This document shows, piece by piece, positions 52,071 to 59,828 of a stretch of DNA of 64,000 nucleotides (within the stretch, counting starts at the first letter, position 1; the number at the start of each line of letters is the position of its first letter). The DNA is from Verrucomicrobiota bacterium (lineage in GTDB: Bacteria; Verrucomicrobiota; Verrucomicrobiia; Opitutales; Opitutaceae). The position numbers and the translations under genes were made by a program. The notes beneath the pieces were generated by a model. It was given only the letters and a program-made list of their open reading frames with translations. It was not told the DNA's origin and did no database searches. The stretch covers positions 310,001 through 374,000 of the forward strand of contig JAEWQP010000016.1 in the NCBI GenBank assembly GCA_023399155.1, in the 5' to 3' direction.

Positions 52071-52793
52071 ATGAATTTGATCCTCTTTCGTGCGGGGGAA
52101 TGCACCCGACCGCTGCGCACCGGGGATCCACGCGCGCGGCACGTGATCGAGGTGTTGCGGCGGCGGCCCGGAGACGCCTTCGACTGCGGTTTGGTGGACG
52201 GCCCACGGGGCCGGGCGCACCTGGTCAGCCAGGACGAGGACGGACTCCATCTGGCGTTCTCCTGGGACTCGGAATCCCCGCCTTCGCTCCTGCCGATCAC
52301 ACTGCTGGTGGGGCTCCCGCGTCCGCAAACGGCACGGAAGATTATCGGCGAGGCCACCACGCTCGGCGTCGCGCACCTTGTTTTCTTTTCCGCAAGTCGG
52401 GGCGAGCGCTCCTACGGCGACAGCACGCTCTGGACGTCCGGCGAAGTCGAGCGGCTCACCCTCGCGGCCGCGGAGCAGGCCTTCTGCACGCGGCTCCCAA
52501 GGATCGAGCGCATGGCGTCGCTGGGTGCGGTCCTGTCCGGGCGCGATCAGGGCCCTGAGACACGCCTCGCGCTCGACAACTATGAGGCGTCGTGCGGCCT
52601 GGGTGCCGCCAAACTCAGCGGCGCGGCCGCCCTGCTCGCGGTCGGCCCTGAACGCGGCTGGTCGGACGCCGACCGCATGTCCCTGCGGGATGCGGGATTC
52701 ACTCTGGCGCATCTCGGGCCGCGCGTGCTGCGTACGGAGACCGCGTGCACCGCAGGCGTGGCGGTGCTCAAGACGCGGCTCGGCCTTTGGTGA
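52071..52793 (+). CDS. rsmE: 16S rRNA m3U1498 methyltransferase RsmE
   Basis: 240 residues, SPOUT family. The N-terminal PUA-like domain at about 1-65 (RARHVIEVLRRRPGDAFDCG) is followed by the knotted methyltransferase domain: LPITLLVGLPRPQTARKIIG, AVGPERGWSDADRMSL and LGPRVLRTETACTAGVAVL, the last two being the SAM-binding knot. It methylates the 16S rRNA decoding region. Its stop codon is immediately adjacent to the stop codon of the convergent rsmD gene (52793/52794). Confidence 0.92.
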   Translation: MNLILFRAGECTRPLRTGDPRARHVIEVLRRRPGDAFDCGLVDGPRGRAHLVSQDEDGLHLAFSWDSESPPSLLPITLLVGLPRPQTARKIIGEATTLGVAHLVFFSASRGERSYGDSTLWTSGEVERLTLAAAEQAFCTRLPRIERMASLGAVLSGRDQGPETRLALDNYEASCGLGAAKLSGAAALLAVGPERGWSDADRMSLRDAGFTLAHLGPRVLRTETACTAGVAVLKTRLGLW

Positions 52794-53360
52794 TCATTCC
52801 GCCGGACTGTAGAGGCAGCACGTCGGCTGATCGCGGCCGCGGCCGATTCGCTTGAGAAACCGCCAGCCGGGCGAGGGGAGTTCCATTTCGCCGGGCATCT
52901 CGAAAACGAGAAGTGCGTTCGGTGCGCCGCGCACGAATCCGGCCAGTCGCCGAAACAGGCCTTCACTCAGGGCGACGATGGTGTCGAACGGCGGATCGGC
53001 GAAGACGAGATCGCAGGCGACGTCATCCGGCGGGATCCACGTCATCGCATCAGCGGTGACAATGGTGCCCGCGGCGGGCGAAATACCTGCGCTTCGAGCC
53101 ACTGCGGCAAGATTCTCGCGCAGCACAGACGTGGCACCCCGGTCGCGTTCGATGAACCAGCCCGCTTCGGCACCGCGGCTCAAGGCCTCCAGCCCGTAAC
53201 TGCCCGTGCCGGCAAAGACATCCAGAAAACGCGCGCCGACCACGCGTTCACCAAGGCTGGAAAACAGGCCTTGCCGCAGCTTGTCCATGGCCGGACGCAC
53301 GTCCACGCCGCGCGGCACTCTCAAGGGTATGCCCCGGGCTCGGCCTCCGCTTATGCGCAT
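52794..53360 (-). CDS. rsmD: 16S rRNA m2G966 methyltransferase RsmD
   Basis: 188 residues. Family motifs: MRISGGRARGIPL at the start, the substrate loop RPAMDKLRQGLFSSL, the SAM motif LDVFAGTGSYGLEALSRGA and the N6/N2-methyltransferase signature FADPPFD. It methylates G966 of 16S rRNA. It lies 25 bp downstream of mlaA, the last gene of the mla operon, and may be co-transcribed with it. The 3' end abuts rsmE. Confidence 0.92.
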   Translation of the reverse strand: MRISGGRARGIPLRVPRGVDVRPAMDKLRQGLFSSLGERVVGARFLDVFAGTGSYGLEALSRGAEAGWFIERDRGATSVLRENLAAVARSAGISPAAGTIVTADAMTWIPPDDVACDLVFADPPFDTIVALSEGLFRRLAGFVRGAPNALLVFEMPGEMELPSPGWRFLKRIGRGRDQPTCCLYSPAE

Positions 53361-53385
53361 GGGTGCGCCGTCGTCTGCTTCGGCA

Positions 53386-54216
53386 TCACTTGCGGATCAC
53401 AGCCTCGCGATACTGAAGAAACCCGTTTCGAAACGCGATGTAGGGATCGACCGCGGACTTCGAGAATGAGTCATAGGCCGCGACCAACCCGGGCAGCGCG
53501 CTCAGCGTATCGAGCCCGCTCAAGGCCAGGTCCCACTCCCATGACAACTCGTCCATCACCTCGAGTTCCTCGGGCATGATGGAACCCTTCTCCCACGTGG
53601 TCGGCGTGAGCACGTAGTCGCCCACGCGACCGACGATCTCGCGCGGGTTCGCCGGCCCCAGCACGGGAAGCACGATGAACGGGCCCGCCGGGAGTCCCCA
53701 GGCGCCCAACGCCTGGCCGATGTCCTCCTCCGGAACGCGCAGCGAGGGAAACCGCTCGGAGACCTTGATGAACCCGCCGATCCCGGCGGTCGTATTGACG
53801 ACAAACTTACCCGTCTCTGCGGCCGCACGGTCGACTTTTCCCTGGAGCAGGCTGCCGACAAACCGGACGGGGAACTTCACATTGTCGAAAAAGCTCACGA
53901 GTCCGCGACGCACGGGAGCAGGGGTGACCGCCTCGTACCCCCGTGTGACGGGCCGCACGACATGGCGGAAGAGGCCGTCATTGAACTTGAAGGTGGTGCG
54001 GTTGACTTTCTCGAAGGGATCCCAGACCGCGGGTTGCGCGTACTCATCCTCCTCGTCGTCGACCTCGGCGACATCCTCGGCCGCGCCTGCCGCGGCGGTG
54101 GAAACCCCGGCGGCGGCCGTGCCGGCTTCCTCAGCCGCCGCCGCCCGCGACAATGCGCCCATCACGCCCGCGAGCGCCACGGCGCGCAGGATCCATCGGA
54201 CGAAATCGCCGCTCAT
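53386..54216 (-). CDS. mlaA: MlaA (VacJ) outer-membrane lipid asymmetry protein
   Basis: 276 residues. An N-terminal signal peptide (WILRAVALAGVMGAL) is followed by an Ala/Glu/Asp-rich linker and the MlaA domain from about 65: DPFEKVNRTTFKFNDGLFRH, VRRGLVSFFDNVKFPVRF, GPFIVLPVLGPANPREIVGR. E. coli VacJ is a lipoprotein, but no lipobox Cys is obvious here. It removes misplaced phospholipids from the outer leaflet, passing them to MlaC. It is the last mla gene, overlapping mlaC by 4 bp (ATGA). Confidence 0.92.
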   Translation of the reverse strand: MSGDFVRWILRAVALAGVMGALSRAAAAEEAGTAAAGVSTAAAGAAEDVAEVDDEEDEYAQPAVWDPFEKVNRTTFKFNDGLFRHVVRPVTRGYEAVTPAPVRRGLVSFFDNVKFPVRFVGSLLQGKVDRAAAETGKFVVNTTAGIGGFIKVSERFPSLRVPEEDIGQALGAWGLPAGPFIVLPVLGPANPREIVGRVGDYVLTPTTWEKGSIMPEELEVMDELSWEWDLALSGLDTLSALPGLVAAYDSFSKSAVDPYIAFRNGFLQYREAVIRK

Positions 54217-54827
54217 GGGGTCGTCTTGGTGGAGACGTCGCGAAGGGTGTCCTCCAGCGACTTCAGGAGCGCCTCCGGGCCACCCCTCTGCAGGATGGCC
54301 TCGAATTGTGCCCGATAATTGGATACCATGCTGACACCCTCGATGATCACATCGTAGACGAGCCAGCCGCCGGAGGACTGCTGCTCCATGCGGTAGGCGA
54401 CGGAATAGTTCTGGCCGAGATAGCCAACCGTCTGGGCGAACTCGTGGCGCTTGCCGGAGAGCTGCGTGACCTTGCCGTAGGTGATCGTCGGCTTCTCCTT
54501 CGGCTGGAATCGGTCCGCGTAGGTCCGGAGCACGACCTCCCCGAAGAGTTCGGTGGCCTGCTTCTGTTGCGCCGGGGAAAGCTGGCGCCAGCCCGGGCCG
54601 ATGGCGCGGCGCGTGATCCCGCCGAAATCGAAGTACTTCTCCAGCACCGGACGCACCCGGACGGAAAGGGGCGCCTCGCTGGATCCGGAGTCGTAGACGA
54701 CGGCCATGACCTCGTCGACGCCGCGACGCAGGACCGCCTCGGGCGTTTCGGCCCGGACTCGACTCGGGCCGAAGGCCGTGGCGACCGCGAGAATGGCGGC
54801 GAGTCTCATTAGGAATGGGATGCTCAT
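54213..54827 (-). CDS. mlaC: MlaC periplasmic phospholipid-binding protein
   Basis: 204 residues. The signal peptide is about 1-26 (RLAAILAVATAFGPSRVRA). The MlaC/Ttg2D domain follows: RPVLEKYFDFGGITRRAIG, LSPAQQKQATELFGEVVLRT and a closing YDVIIEGVSMVSNYRAQFEA, all typical. It shuttles lipids between MlaA and the MlaFED complex. Overlaps its neighbours on both sides by 4 bp, indicating translational coupling. Confidence 0.93.
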   Translation of the reverse strand: MSIPFLMRLAAILAVATAFGPSRVRAETPEAVLRRGVDEVMAVVYDSGSSEAPLSVRVRPVLEKYFDFGGITRRAIGPGWRQLSPAQQKQATELFGEVVLRTYADRFQPKEKPTITYGKVTQLSGKRHEFAQTVGYLGQNYSVAYRMEQQSSGGWLVYDVIIEGVSMVSNYRAQFEAILQRGGPEALLKSLEDTLRDVSTKTTP

Positions 54828-55309
54828 GGGCTGGCTGGTGTTTTCGGGTTCGCGTCCTTGTTGTCCATGCTGCCGAAGGCGAAGCGGCTGATGAGGGACT
54901 CGATGTCGAGCGTTGACTCTGTCTCGTAGAACGTACCGCCCGTGGTGATCAACTCGTCGTCCACGCCGGGGCTGATCGCGAGGAACTTGTCGCCGATCAG
55001 GCCGCTGGTCTTCACCGACACGAGGGAGTCGGTCGCCAGCTGCAGATCGCGCCGGACCCGAAGGTCGACGACGGCGCTGAAATCCGTGGGGTTGAGCCGC
55101 ACGGCGTCGACGCGCCCGACGGTCACTCCGGAAATCACGACCTGGCTCCCGGGATTGATTCCGGAGGCGTTGGAAAAGCGTGCGTGGACGAGCATGGTAT
55201 CTCCTCCGACGAACGAACCTGCGCCAATCTTCAACGCAAGTGTGGCGACCGCGATGAGGCCGAGCAGCACGAAGGCGCCCACGACGGTTTCAAGTCTCCT
55301 GGAGTTCAT
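54824..55309 (-). CDS. mlaD: MlaD MCE-domain protein
   Basis: 161 residues. One N-terminal membrane helix (about 8-28, VVGAFVLLGLIAVATLALKI) precedes an MCE domain (about 35-115, ARFSNASGINPGSQVVISGV, TVGRVDAVRLNPTDF, VKTSGLIGDKFLAISPG). MlaD forms the hexameric periplasmic ring of the MlaFEDB transporter. The C-terminal tail ends in a Lys/Pro-rich sequence. Confidence 0.93.
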   Translation of the reverse strand: MNSRRLETVVGAFVLLGLIAVATLALKIGAGSFVGGDTMLVHARFSNASGINPGSQVVISGVTVGRVDAVRLNPTDFSAVVDLRVRRDLQLATDSLVSVKTSGLIGDKFLAISPGVDDELITTGGTFYETESTLDIESLISRFAFGSMDNKDANPKTPASP

Positions 55310-56148
55310 GATGGAAAGGTCTCCTTTTCGCCGCGCCGCCCTGGTGAACGCGCCCGATTGGCGGCGATCTCCGTCTCAAGGTCCTCGACGCTGTCGCGGA
55401 AGTCGCGCACGGAACTGTCGGCGGACGCGCGAAACTCCGCCGGACTTCCCTCGAAGCGGATGCGCCCTTCGTCGAGCAACGCGACACGGTCGGCCGCCAC
55501 AAGGGCCTCGTCCAGATCGTGCGTCACCACCACCGCGGTGAATCCGAGCTCCACCTGGTAGCGGGTGATCATGGAGAAAACCGCGTTGCGCCGCAGCGGG
55601 TCGAGCCCGGCGGTCGGTTCGTCGAAGAGTACGATCTCCGGCCGGGTCACGAGGGCGCGCGCAAGTGCGAGGCGCTTCTGCATGCCCCCGGAGAGCTGGC
55701 TGGGGAACCGGTCGCGAAACTCGTCCAGTTCGAGCGCGCGAAGCACCTCCCGCGCGCTGACCGCGATGTCGCGCCGCCGCCGGGTGGTCGTCTGCTCGAG
55801 CGGCAGCATCACGTTCTCCAGCGCGCTGAGCGAGTCGAACAGCGCATTGCTTTGGAACAGATAGCTGCAGCGCTGGCGAAATTCCTCGCGGCCCGCACCG
55901 TGCCCCGCCGGCAGCACGCTGCCATCGAAGCAGATCTCGCCGCCATCGGGCCGGAGGACGCCGGCGATGCACTTGAGCAGCACGGACTTTCCCGTGCCGC
56001 TCTTGCCCAGCACGCACACGAGCGTGCCGCGCGGCACGATCAGGTCGACGCCATCGAGCACGACCTTGCCGGAAAAAGCCTTCCGCAGCCCGCGAGCTTC
56101 GAGCAGGTGCTTGCAGGCCCCGCCTGAGGTGTTGTCTGAGTCGCTCAT
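55306..56148 (-). CDS. mlaF: MlaF ABC transporter ATP-binding protein
   Basis: 280 residues. Walker A GKSGTGKSVLLKCIAG, Q-loop FQSNALFDSLSALENVMLPL, signature LSGGMQKRLALARAL and Walker B IVLFDEPTAGLDPL are all intact; the switch histidine is in VVVTHDLDEA. It energises retrograde phospholipid transport with MlaE. The start at MSDSDNTSGG is supported by a 4-bp overlap with mlaE; the 62 residues upstream in frame belong to an mlaE shadow. Confidence 0.94.
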   Translation of the reverse strand: MSDSDNTSGGACKHLLEARGLRKAFSGKVVLDGVDLIVPRGTLVCVLGKSGTGKSVLLKCIAGVLRPDGGEICFDGSVLPAGHGAGREEFRQRCSYLFQSNALFDSLSALENVMLPLEQTTTRRRRDIAVSAREVLRALELDEFRDRFPSQLSGGMQKRLALARALVTRPEIVLFDEPTAGLDPLRRNAVFSMITRYQVELGFTAVVVTHDLDEALVAADRVALLDEGRIRFEGSPAEFRASADSSVRDFRDSVEDLETEIAANRARSPGRRGEKETFPS

Positions 56149-56921
56149 ACCAGGGCGGACGTGATCAGATAATCGGTGGCCAGCACGGCGATGCTCGAGA
56201 GCACGACCGCGCGGGTGGTGGACGCGCTCACAGCGCGCGCGCCGGTCAAACCCGGCCGCCGGTGCGCGTTGAAGCCGTTGTGACAACAGATGGCGATCGT
56301 CACGATGCCGAAGATCACCGCCTTGATGAAGCACTCGCGCACATCGGCCGGCCCGACCGCGCGCATGACGGACGACCAGTAGATGCCGCCCTCCAGCGAA
56401 AGTAGCACCGAGCCGGACAGGTACCCGCCAACGAGGCCAATCAGGGTGAAAAATGCCGCGTGCATGGGAAATACCACCGCCGCGACCAGCAACCGCGGCG
56501 ACACCAGGTAGCGCCGCGGATCCACACCCATCGTTTCAAGCGCATCGATCTGCTCGCTGTTGCGCTGGATTCCGATCTCGGCCGCGACCGCAGATCCGGC
56601 CTGCCCGACGATCATCAGCGCGGCGAGCACGGGCCCCAGTTCCCGCGCCAAGGTCAGCGAGACGAGTGTCCCAAGGAGGCCCTCCGAACCGAACCGCGCG
56701 AGGACGTAATACCCCTGCAGGCCCAGCACGAGTCCGGTAAATACCCCGACGATCAGAACCACCGGGAGGCATCGCACCCCCTGCTCATACATCGCCCGCA
56801 CGACCCGCCGGCCGAGGCGCGGCGCACCCACAGCAGCGCCGAACGAGCGCGCGGCGAAGAGAGCGAAGTCGCCCAACTCCGCGACTGTGCCGAGGGTCTT
56901 CTGTCCGAGTGGCTGAAGCAT
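56145..56921 (-). CDS. mlaE: MlaE permease of phospholipid transporter
   Basis: 258 residues. The MlaE motifs GQAGSAVAAEIGIQRNSEQI, DALETMGVDPRRYLVSPRLL and the helix CLPVVLIVGVFTGLVLGLQG are typical; about five membrane segments. The start at MLQPLGQKTLGTV agrees with the family; the upstream 55 in-frame residues are non-coding. First gene of mlaEFDCA. No MlaB (STAS) gene is present in the operon. Confidence 0.92.
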   Translation of the reverse strand: MLQPLGQKTLGTVAELGDFALFAARSFGAAVGAPRLGRRVVRAMYEQGVRCLPVVLIVGVFTGLVLGLQGYYVLARFGSEGLLGTLVSLTLARELGPVLAALMIVGQAGSAVAAEIGIQRNSEQIDALETMGVDPRRYLVSPRLLVAAVVFPMHAAFFTLIGLVGGYLSGSVLLSLEGGIYWSSVMRAVGPADVRECFIKAVIFGIVTIAICCHNGFNAHRRPGLTGARAVSASTTRAVVLSSIAVLATDYLITSALV

Positions 56922-57228
56922 GTTTGCGGGAAAAGAGGTTGAAGCTAAGCGACCTGCGACACCCGGTGCAAGTTGCGTCGAGCCTTCGCGCCAGAACGCC
57001 CACGCCCGCGGAGGCGCCGGGCGGCCGCACAACCCGTTTGACTGCAACGCCGTGCAAAAGTGCCGAACAAAAGCTTCCGGTCTCACCGATGCGCAAATCG
57101 GGGCGCGGGCCGCGAACTCGCCCGCTCAACTGTGCGAACGCACCCCTCGTTGTTCCGGTGGCGATGCGCCCCATCGATGCCTCGCACCCCGAAAATCACA
57201 CCGGCGTGTCCGCCACCTTTCTCTCCTC
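56922..57228. other. divergent intergenic region between mlaE and GH9 gene
   Basis: About 300 bases that must contain promoters for both directions. No clear boxes or repeats are recognised. Confidence 0.4.
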
Positions 57229-59727
57229 ATGCCCAAGATTCCCGTCCTTCTCCTGGCGGCTGCCGCCGTCGCCGCCATGATGGCCCCCGGTTCCGCTGCT
57301 TCGGCCCAAGCCACGGCACCCGCGTCGGCGATCGTTCCCACTCTGAACGATCGCGAATACTTCACGATGCCAGGCCTCGATGTGCTGGTGTTCTCCAACT
57401 GGTATGACGGGAGCTTCAGCGATGCCAAGATCGCCGGGATCGAGCTGATCCATCATGGCGTGCGCACCGCGACGAATGGCGACGTGCGCCTGAGCGCGAC
57501 ACCCGAGCAGTGGGATCCGACACCGGAACTGAAGGACCGTCGCGTGCTCCGCGACACGGGTGCGATCGAGGCCGTGCTCGCCTATCCGACTCACGACTTC
57601 AACTACACGATCCGTGTGGAGCCACAGGCTGGCGGAGCCGTTCTCCGGGTTTCCCTGGACAAACCGCTGCCGCCCCAGCTCGTGGGCAAGGCCGGTTTTC
57701 ACCTCGAGTTCCTGCCCTCGGCCTATTTCGGCAAGGCCTACCTGATGGATGCCGCGCCGGGCTACCTCCCGCTCTATCCGACCGGACCGACCGGACGGGA
57801 CCGCTCCACCGGCGCGAGCGAGCGGTTGCCGCTCACTCGCGGCACGCGCCTCGTCCTGGCGCCGGAGGACGCGACCCGGCGCGTATCCATCGAATCACGC
57901 TCGGGCCAACTCGGCCTCTACGACGGCCGCAATCAGGCGCAAAACGGCTGGTTGGTGGTCCGCGGCCTCCTTCCCGCGGGCAAGACCGGAACAGTGATCG
58001 AGTGGTCCCTGACCGCCGGCACGGTCCCGGGCTGGACGCGGCCGGCCGTGATCGCGCACTCGCAGGTGGGCTATCACCCCGCCCAGTCCAAGGTCGCGGT
58101 CCTCGAATGCGATGCCCGTGCCCCGGAGCCCGGACGCGTGCGGCTGCTGCGTATCCAACCCGACGGTACGGAGGTGGAAGCTGTTGCGGCCGAGGCGCAG
58201 CGCTGGGGCGGATATCTGCGTTACGTCTATTACACGTTCGATTTCTCCGGCGTGCGCGAGCCGGGCGTCTACGTCCTGGAAGGGGCGGGACGGCGCACCC
58301 ACGCATTTCGGATCGCCCCCGACGTTCTCACCACGGCGTGGCACCCGACGCTCGACGTGTTCTTTCCCGTGCAGATGGACCACATGTTCGTCAACGAGGC
58401 CTACCGCGTCTGGCACGGGCGCTCACACATGGACGACGCGCGCCAGGCGCCGCCCAACCTTCAGCACTTCGACCTCTACGCGATGGGCCCGGAAACGGAT
58501 TCGCCGTTCAAGCCGGGCGAGCACATCCCGGGTCTCGCCGTGGGCGGCTGGTACGACGCCGGAGATTTCGACCTGCGCACACAGACCCACTATCATTGCG
58601 TGCAGACGCTCGCCCATCTCTGGGAGCAGTTTCGTCCCGGGCGCGACGAGACCAGCATCGATCAGGACGCGGCCCACGTGGAACTTCACCGACCCGATGG
58701 CGTGCCCGACCTGCTCCAGCAGATCGAACATGGCACGCTCATGCTCCTCGCGCAGCACCGGGTCTTCGGCCATGCGATTCCCGGCATCGTCGAGCCCGAC
58801 CTCGGCCAATACACGCATCTGGGCGACGCCGTGACCAAGACGGACGGGCTCGTCCACGATCCGTCGGATCCGAAATCGCCCGCGGACGACCGGCTGGCCT
58901 TCACCACCGCCACCACCGCGCTCAACTACGGTTCGGCCGCAGGCCTCGCCGCCGCCAGCCGGGCCCTCCGCGGCTGGCGCGATGAACGCGCCGACGAGTG
59001 CCTCGCCACCGCCATCAAGGTCTGGGAGTTCGAGAAGGGACGCACGCCAAACCTCTTCCGCGTCGGCAATACCACCGGTGGTGATGTCGGCGATGAGGAG
59101 ATCGCCTGCGCCACCGAGCTCCTGCTCACGACCAAGGACGCCCGGTACGCGGCGCGCCTGACTGAGCTGTGGCCGGTGATCGACGAGCGATTCGCGTTCA
59201 ACGTCGGCGAGGTGCTGCGCGTGCTTCCGCTCATGGACGACACGTTCCGTGCCAGGGTCCGCTCCCGCGCCCAGAAGCATCGCGACGACATGGCGGGCTT
59301 CCTGAAGGAAAACCCCTTCGGTGTCCCGATCACCCGCGGCGGCTGGGCGGGAAATGGCTTTGTGGCCGCGTTCGGCATCAACGCCTACTACCTCCATCGT
59401 GCCTTCCCCGACCTGTTTGGCCGCGAGGATACGCTCCGTTCACTCGAGTATCTCTACGGCTGTCATCCCGACTCCGACATCTCGTTTGTCTCGGGGGTGG
59501 GCACGCACTCCAAGAGCGTCGCCTACGGCAGCAATCGCGCCGACTTCTCCTTCATCGCGGGCGGCGTGGTCCCCGGTGTGCTGATCCTCAAGCCGGACTT
59601 CCCGGAGAACAAGGAGGACTGGCCGTTCCTGTGGGGAGAGAATGAATACGTGATCAACCTCGGCGCGAGCTACATGCTACTCGTGCACCTCGGGCAGGAC
59701 TTGCTCGATTCCGGTCAGCCCCGCTGA
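57229..59727 (+). CDS. secreted glycoside hydrolase family 9 protein
   Basis: 832 residues. Signal peptide about 1-27 (VLLLAAAAVAAMMAPGSAAS). A roughly 240-residue N-terminal region of unknown fold follows, containing GIELIHHGVRTATNGDVRLS. Then comes a CelD_N-like Ig domain (IAHSQVGYHPAQSKVAVLEC, then YVLEGAGRRTHAFRIAP). The GH9 catalytic domain carries the nucleophilic-water aspartates in VGGWYDAGDFDLRTQ and the catalytic Glu region in GENEYVINLGASYML; SGVGTHSKSVAYGSNRADF is the expected near-C-terminal motif. GH9 enzymes are endoglucanases or exo-acting beta-glucanases; the substrate is probably cellulose-like or a beta-glucan oligosaccharide. It stands alone, divergent from mlaE. Confidence 0.87.
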   Translation: MPKIPVLLLAAAAVAAMMAPGSAASAQATAPASAIVPTLNDREYFTMPGLDVLVFSNWYDGSFSDAKIAGIELIHHGVRTATNGDVRLSATPEQWDPTPELKDRRVLRDTGAIEAVLAYPTHDFNYTIRVEPQAGGAVLRVSLDKPLPPQLVGKAGFHLEFLPSAYFGKAYLMDAAPGYLPLYPTGPTGRDRSTGASERLPLTRGTRLVLAPEDATRRVSIESRSGQLGLYDGRNQAQNGWLVVRGLLPAGKTGTVIEWSLTAGTVPGWTRPAVIAHSQVGYHPAQSKVAVLECDARAPEPGRVRLLRIQPDGTEVEAVAAEAQRWGGYLRYVYYTFDFSGVREPGVYVLEGAGRRTHAFRIAPDVLTTAWHPTLDVFFPVQMDHMFVNEAYRVWHGRSHMDDARQAPPNLQHFDLYAMGPETDSPFKPGEHIPGLAVGGWYDAGDFDLRTQTHYHCVQTLAHLWEQFRPGRDETSIDQDAAHVELHRPDGVPDLLQQIEHGTLMLLAQHRVFGHAIPGIVEPDLGQYTHLGDAVTKTDGLVHDPSDPKSPADDRLAFTTATTALNYGSAAGLAAASRALRGWRDERADECLATAIKVWEFEKGRTPNLFRVGNTTGGDVGDEEIACATELLLTTKDARYAARLTELWPVIDERFAFNVGEVLRVLPLMDDTFRARVRSRAQKHRDDMAGFLKENPFGVPITRGGWAGNGFVAAFGINAYYLHRAFPDLFGREDTLRSLEYLYGCHPDSDISFVSGVGTHSKSVAYGSNRADFSFIAGGVVPGVLILKPDFPENKEDWPFLWGENEYVINLGASYMLLVHLGQDLLDSGQPR

Positions 59728-59760
59728 GGCGGACCCATGCCGTTGGCCGAGTGCACCGTC

Positions 59761-59797
59761 CGTCCCGGACGCCGGCATCGCGCCGGCGCCGGGGACG
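59761..59797. terminator. convergent hairpin between GH9 and RND genes
   Basis: CGTCCC at 59761 pairs with GGGACG ending at 59797, and the inner CGCCGGC (59770-59776) pairs with GCCGGCG (59782-59788). A strong stem with one or two bulges sits between convergent 3' ends. Confidence 0.55.
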
Positions 59798-59828
59798 CGA
59801 CGCGGCCGTGACAGGGCCCGCGCCCGCG

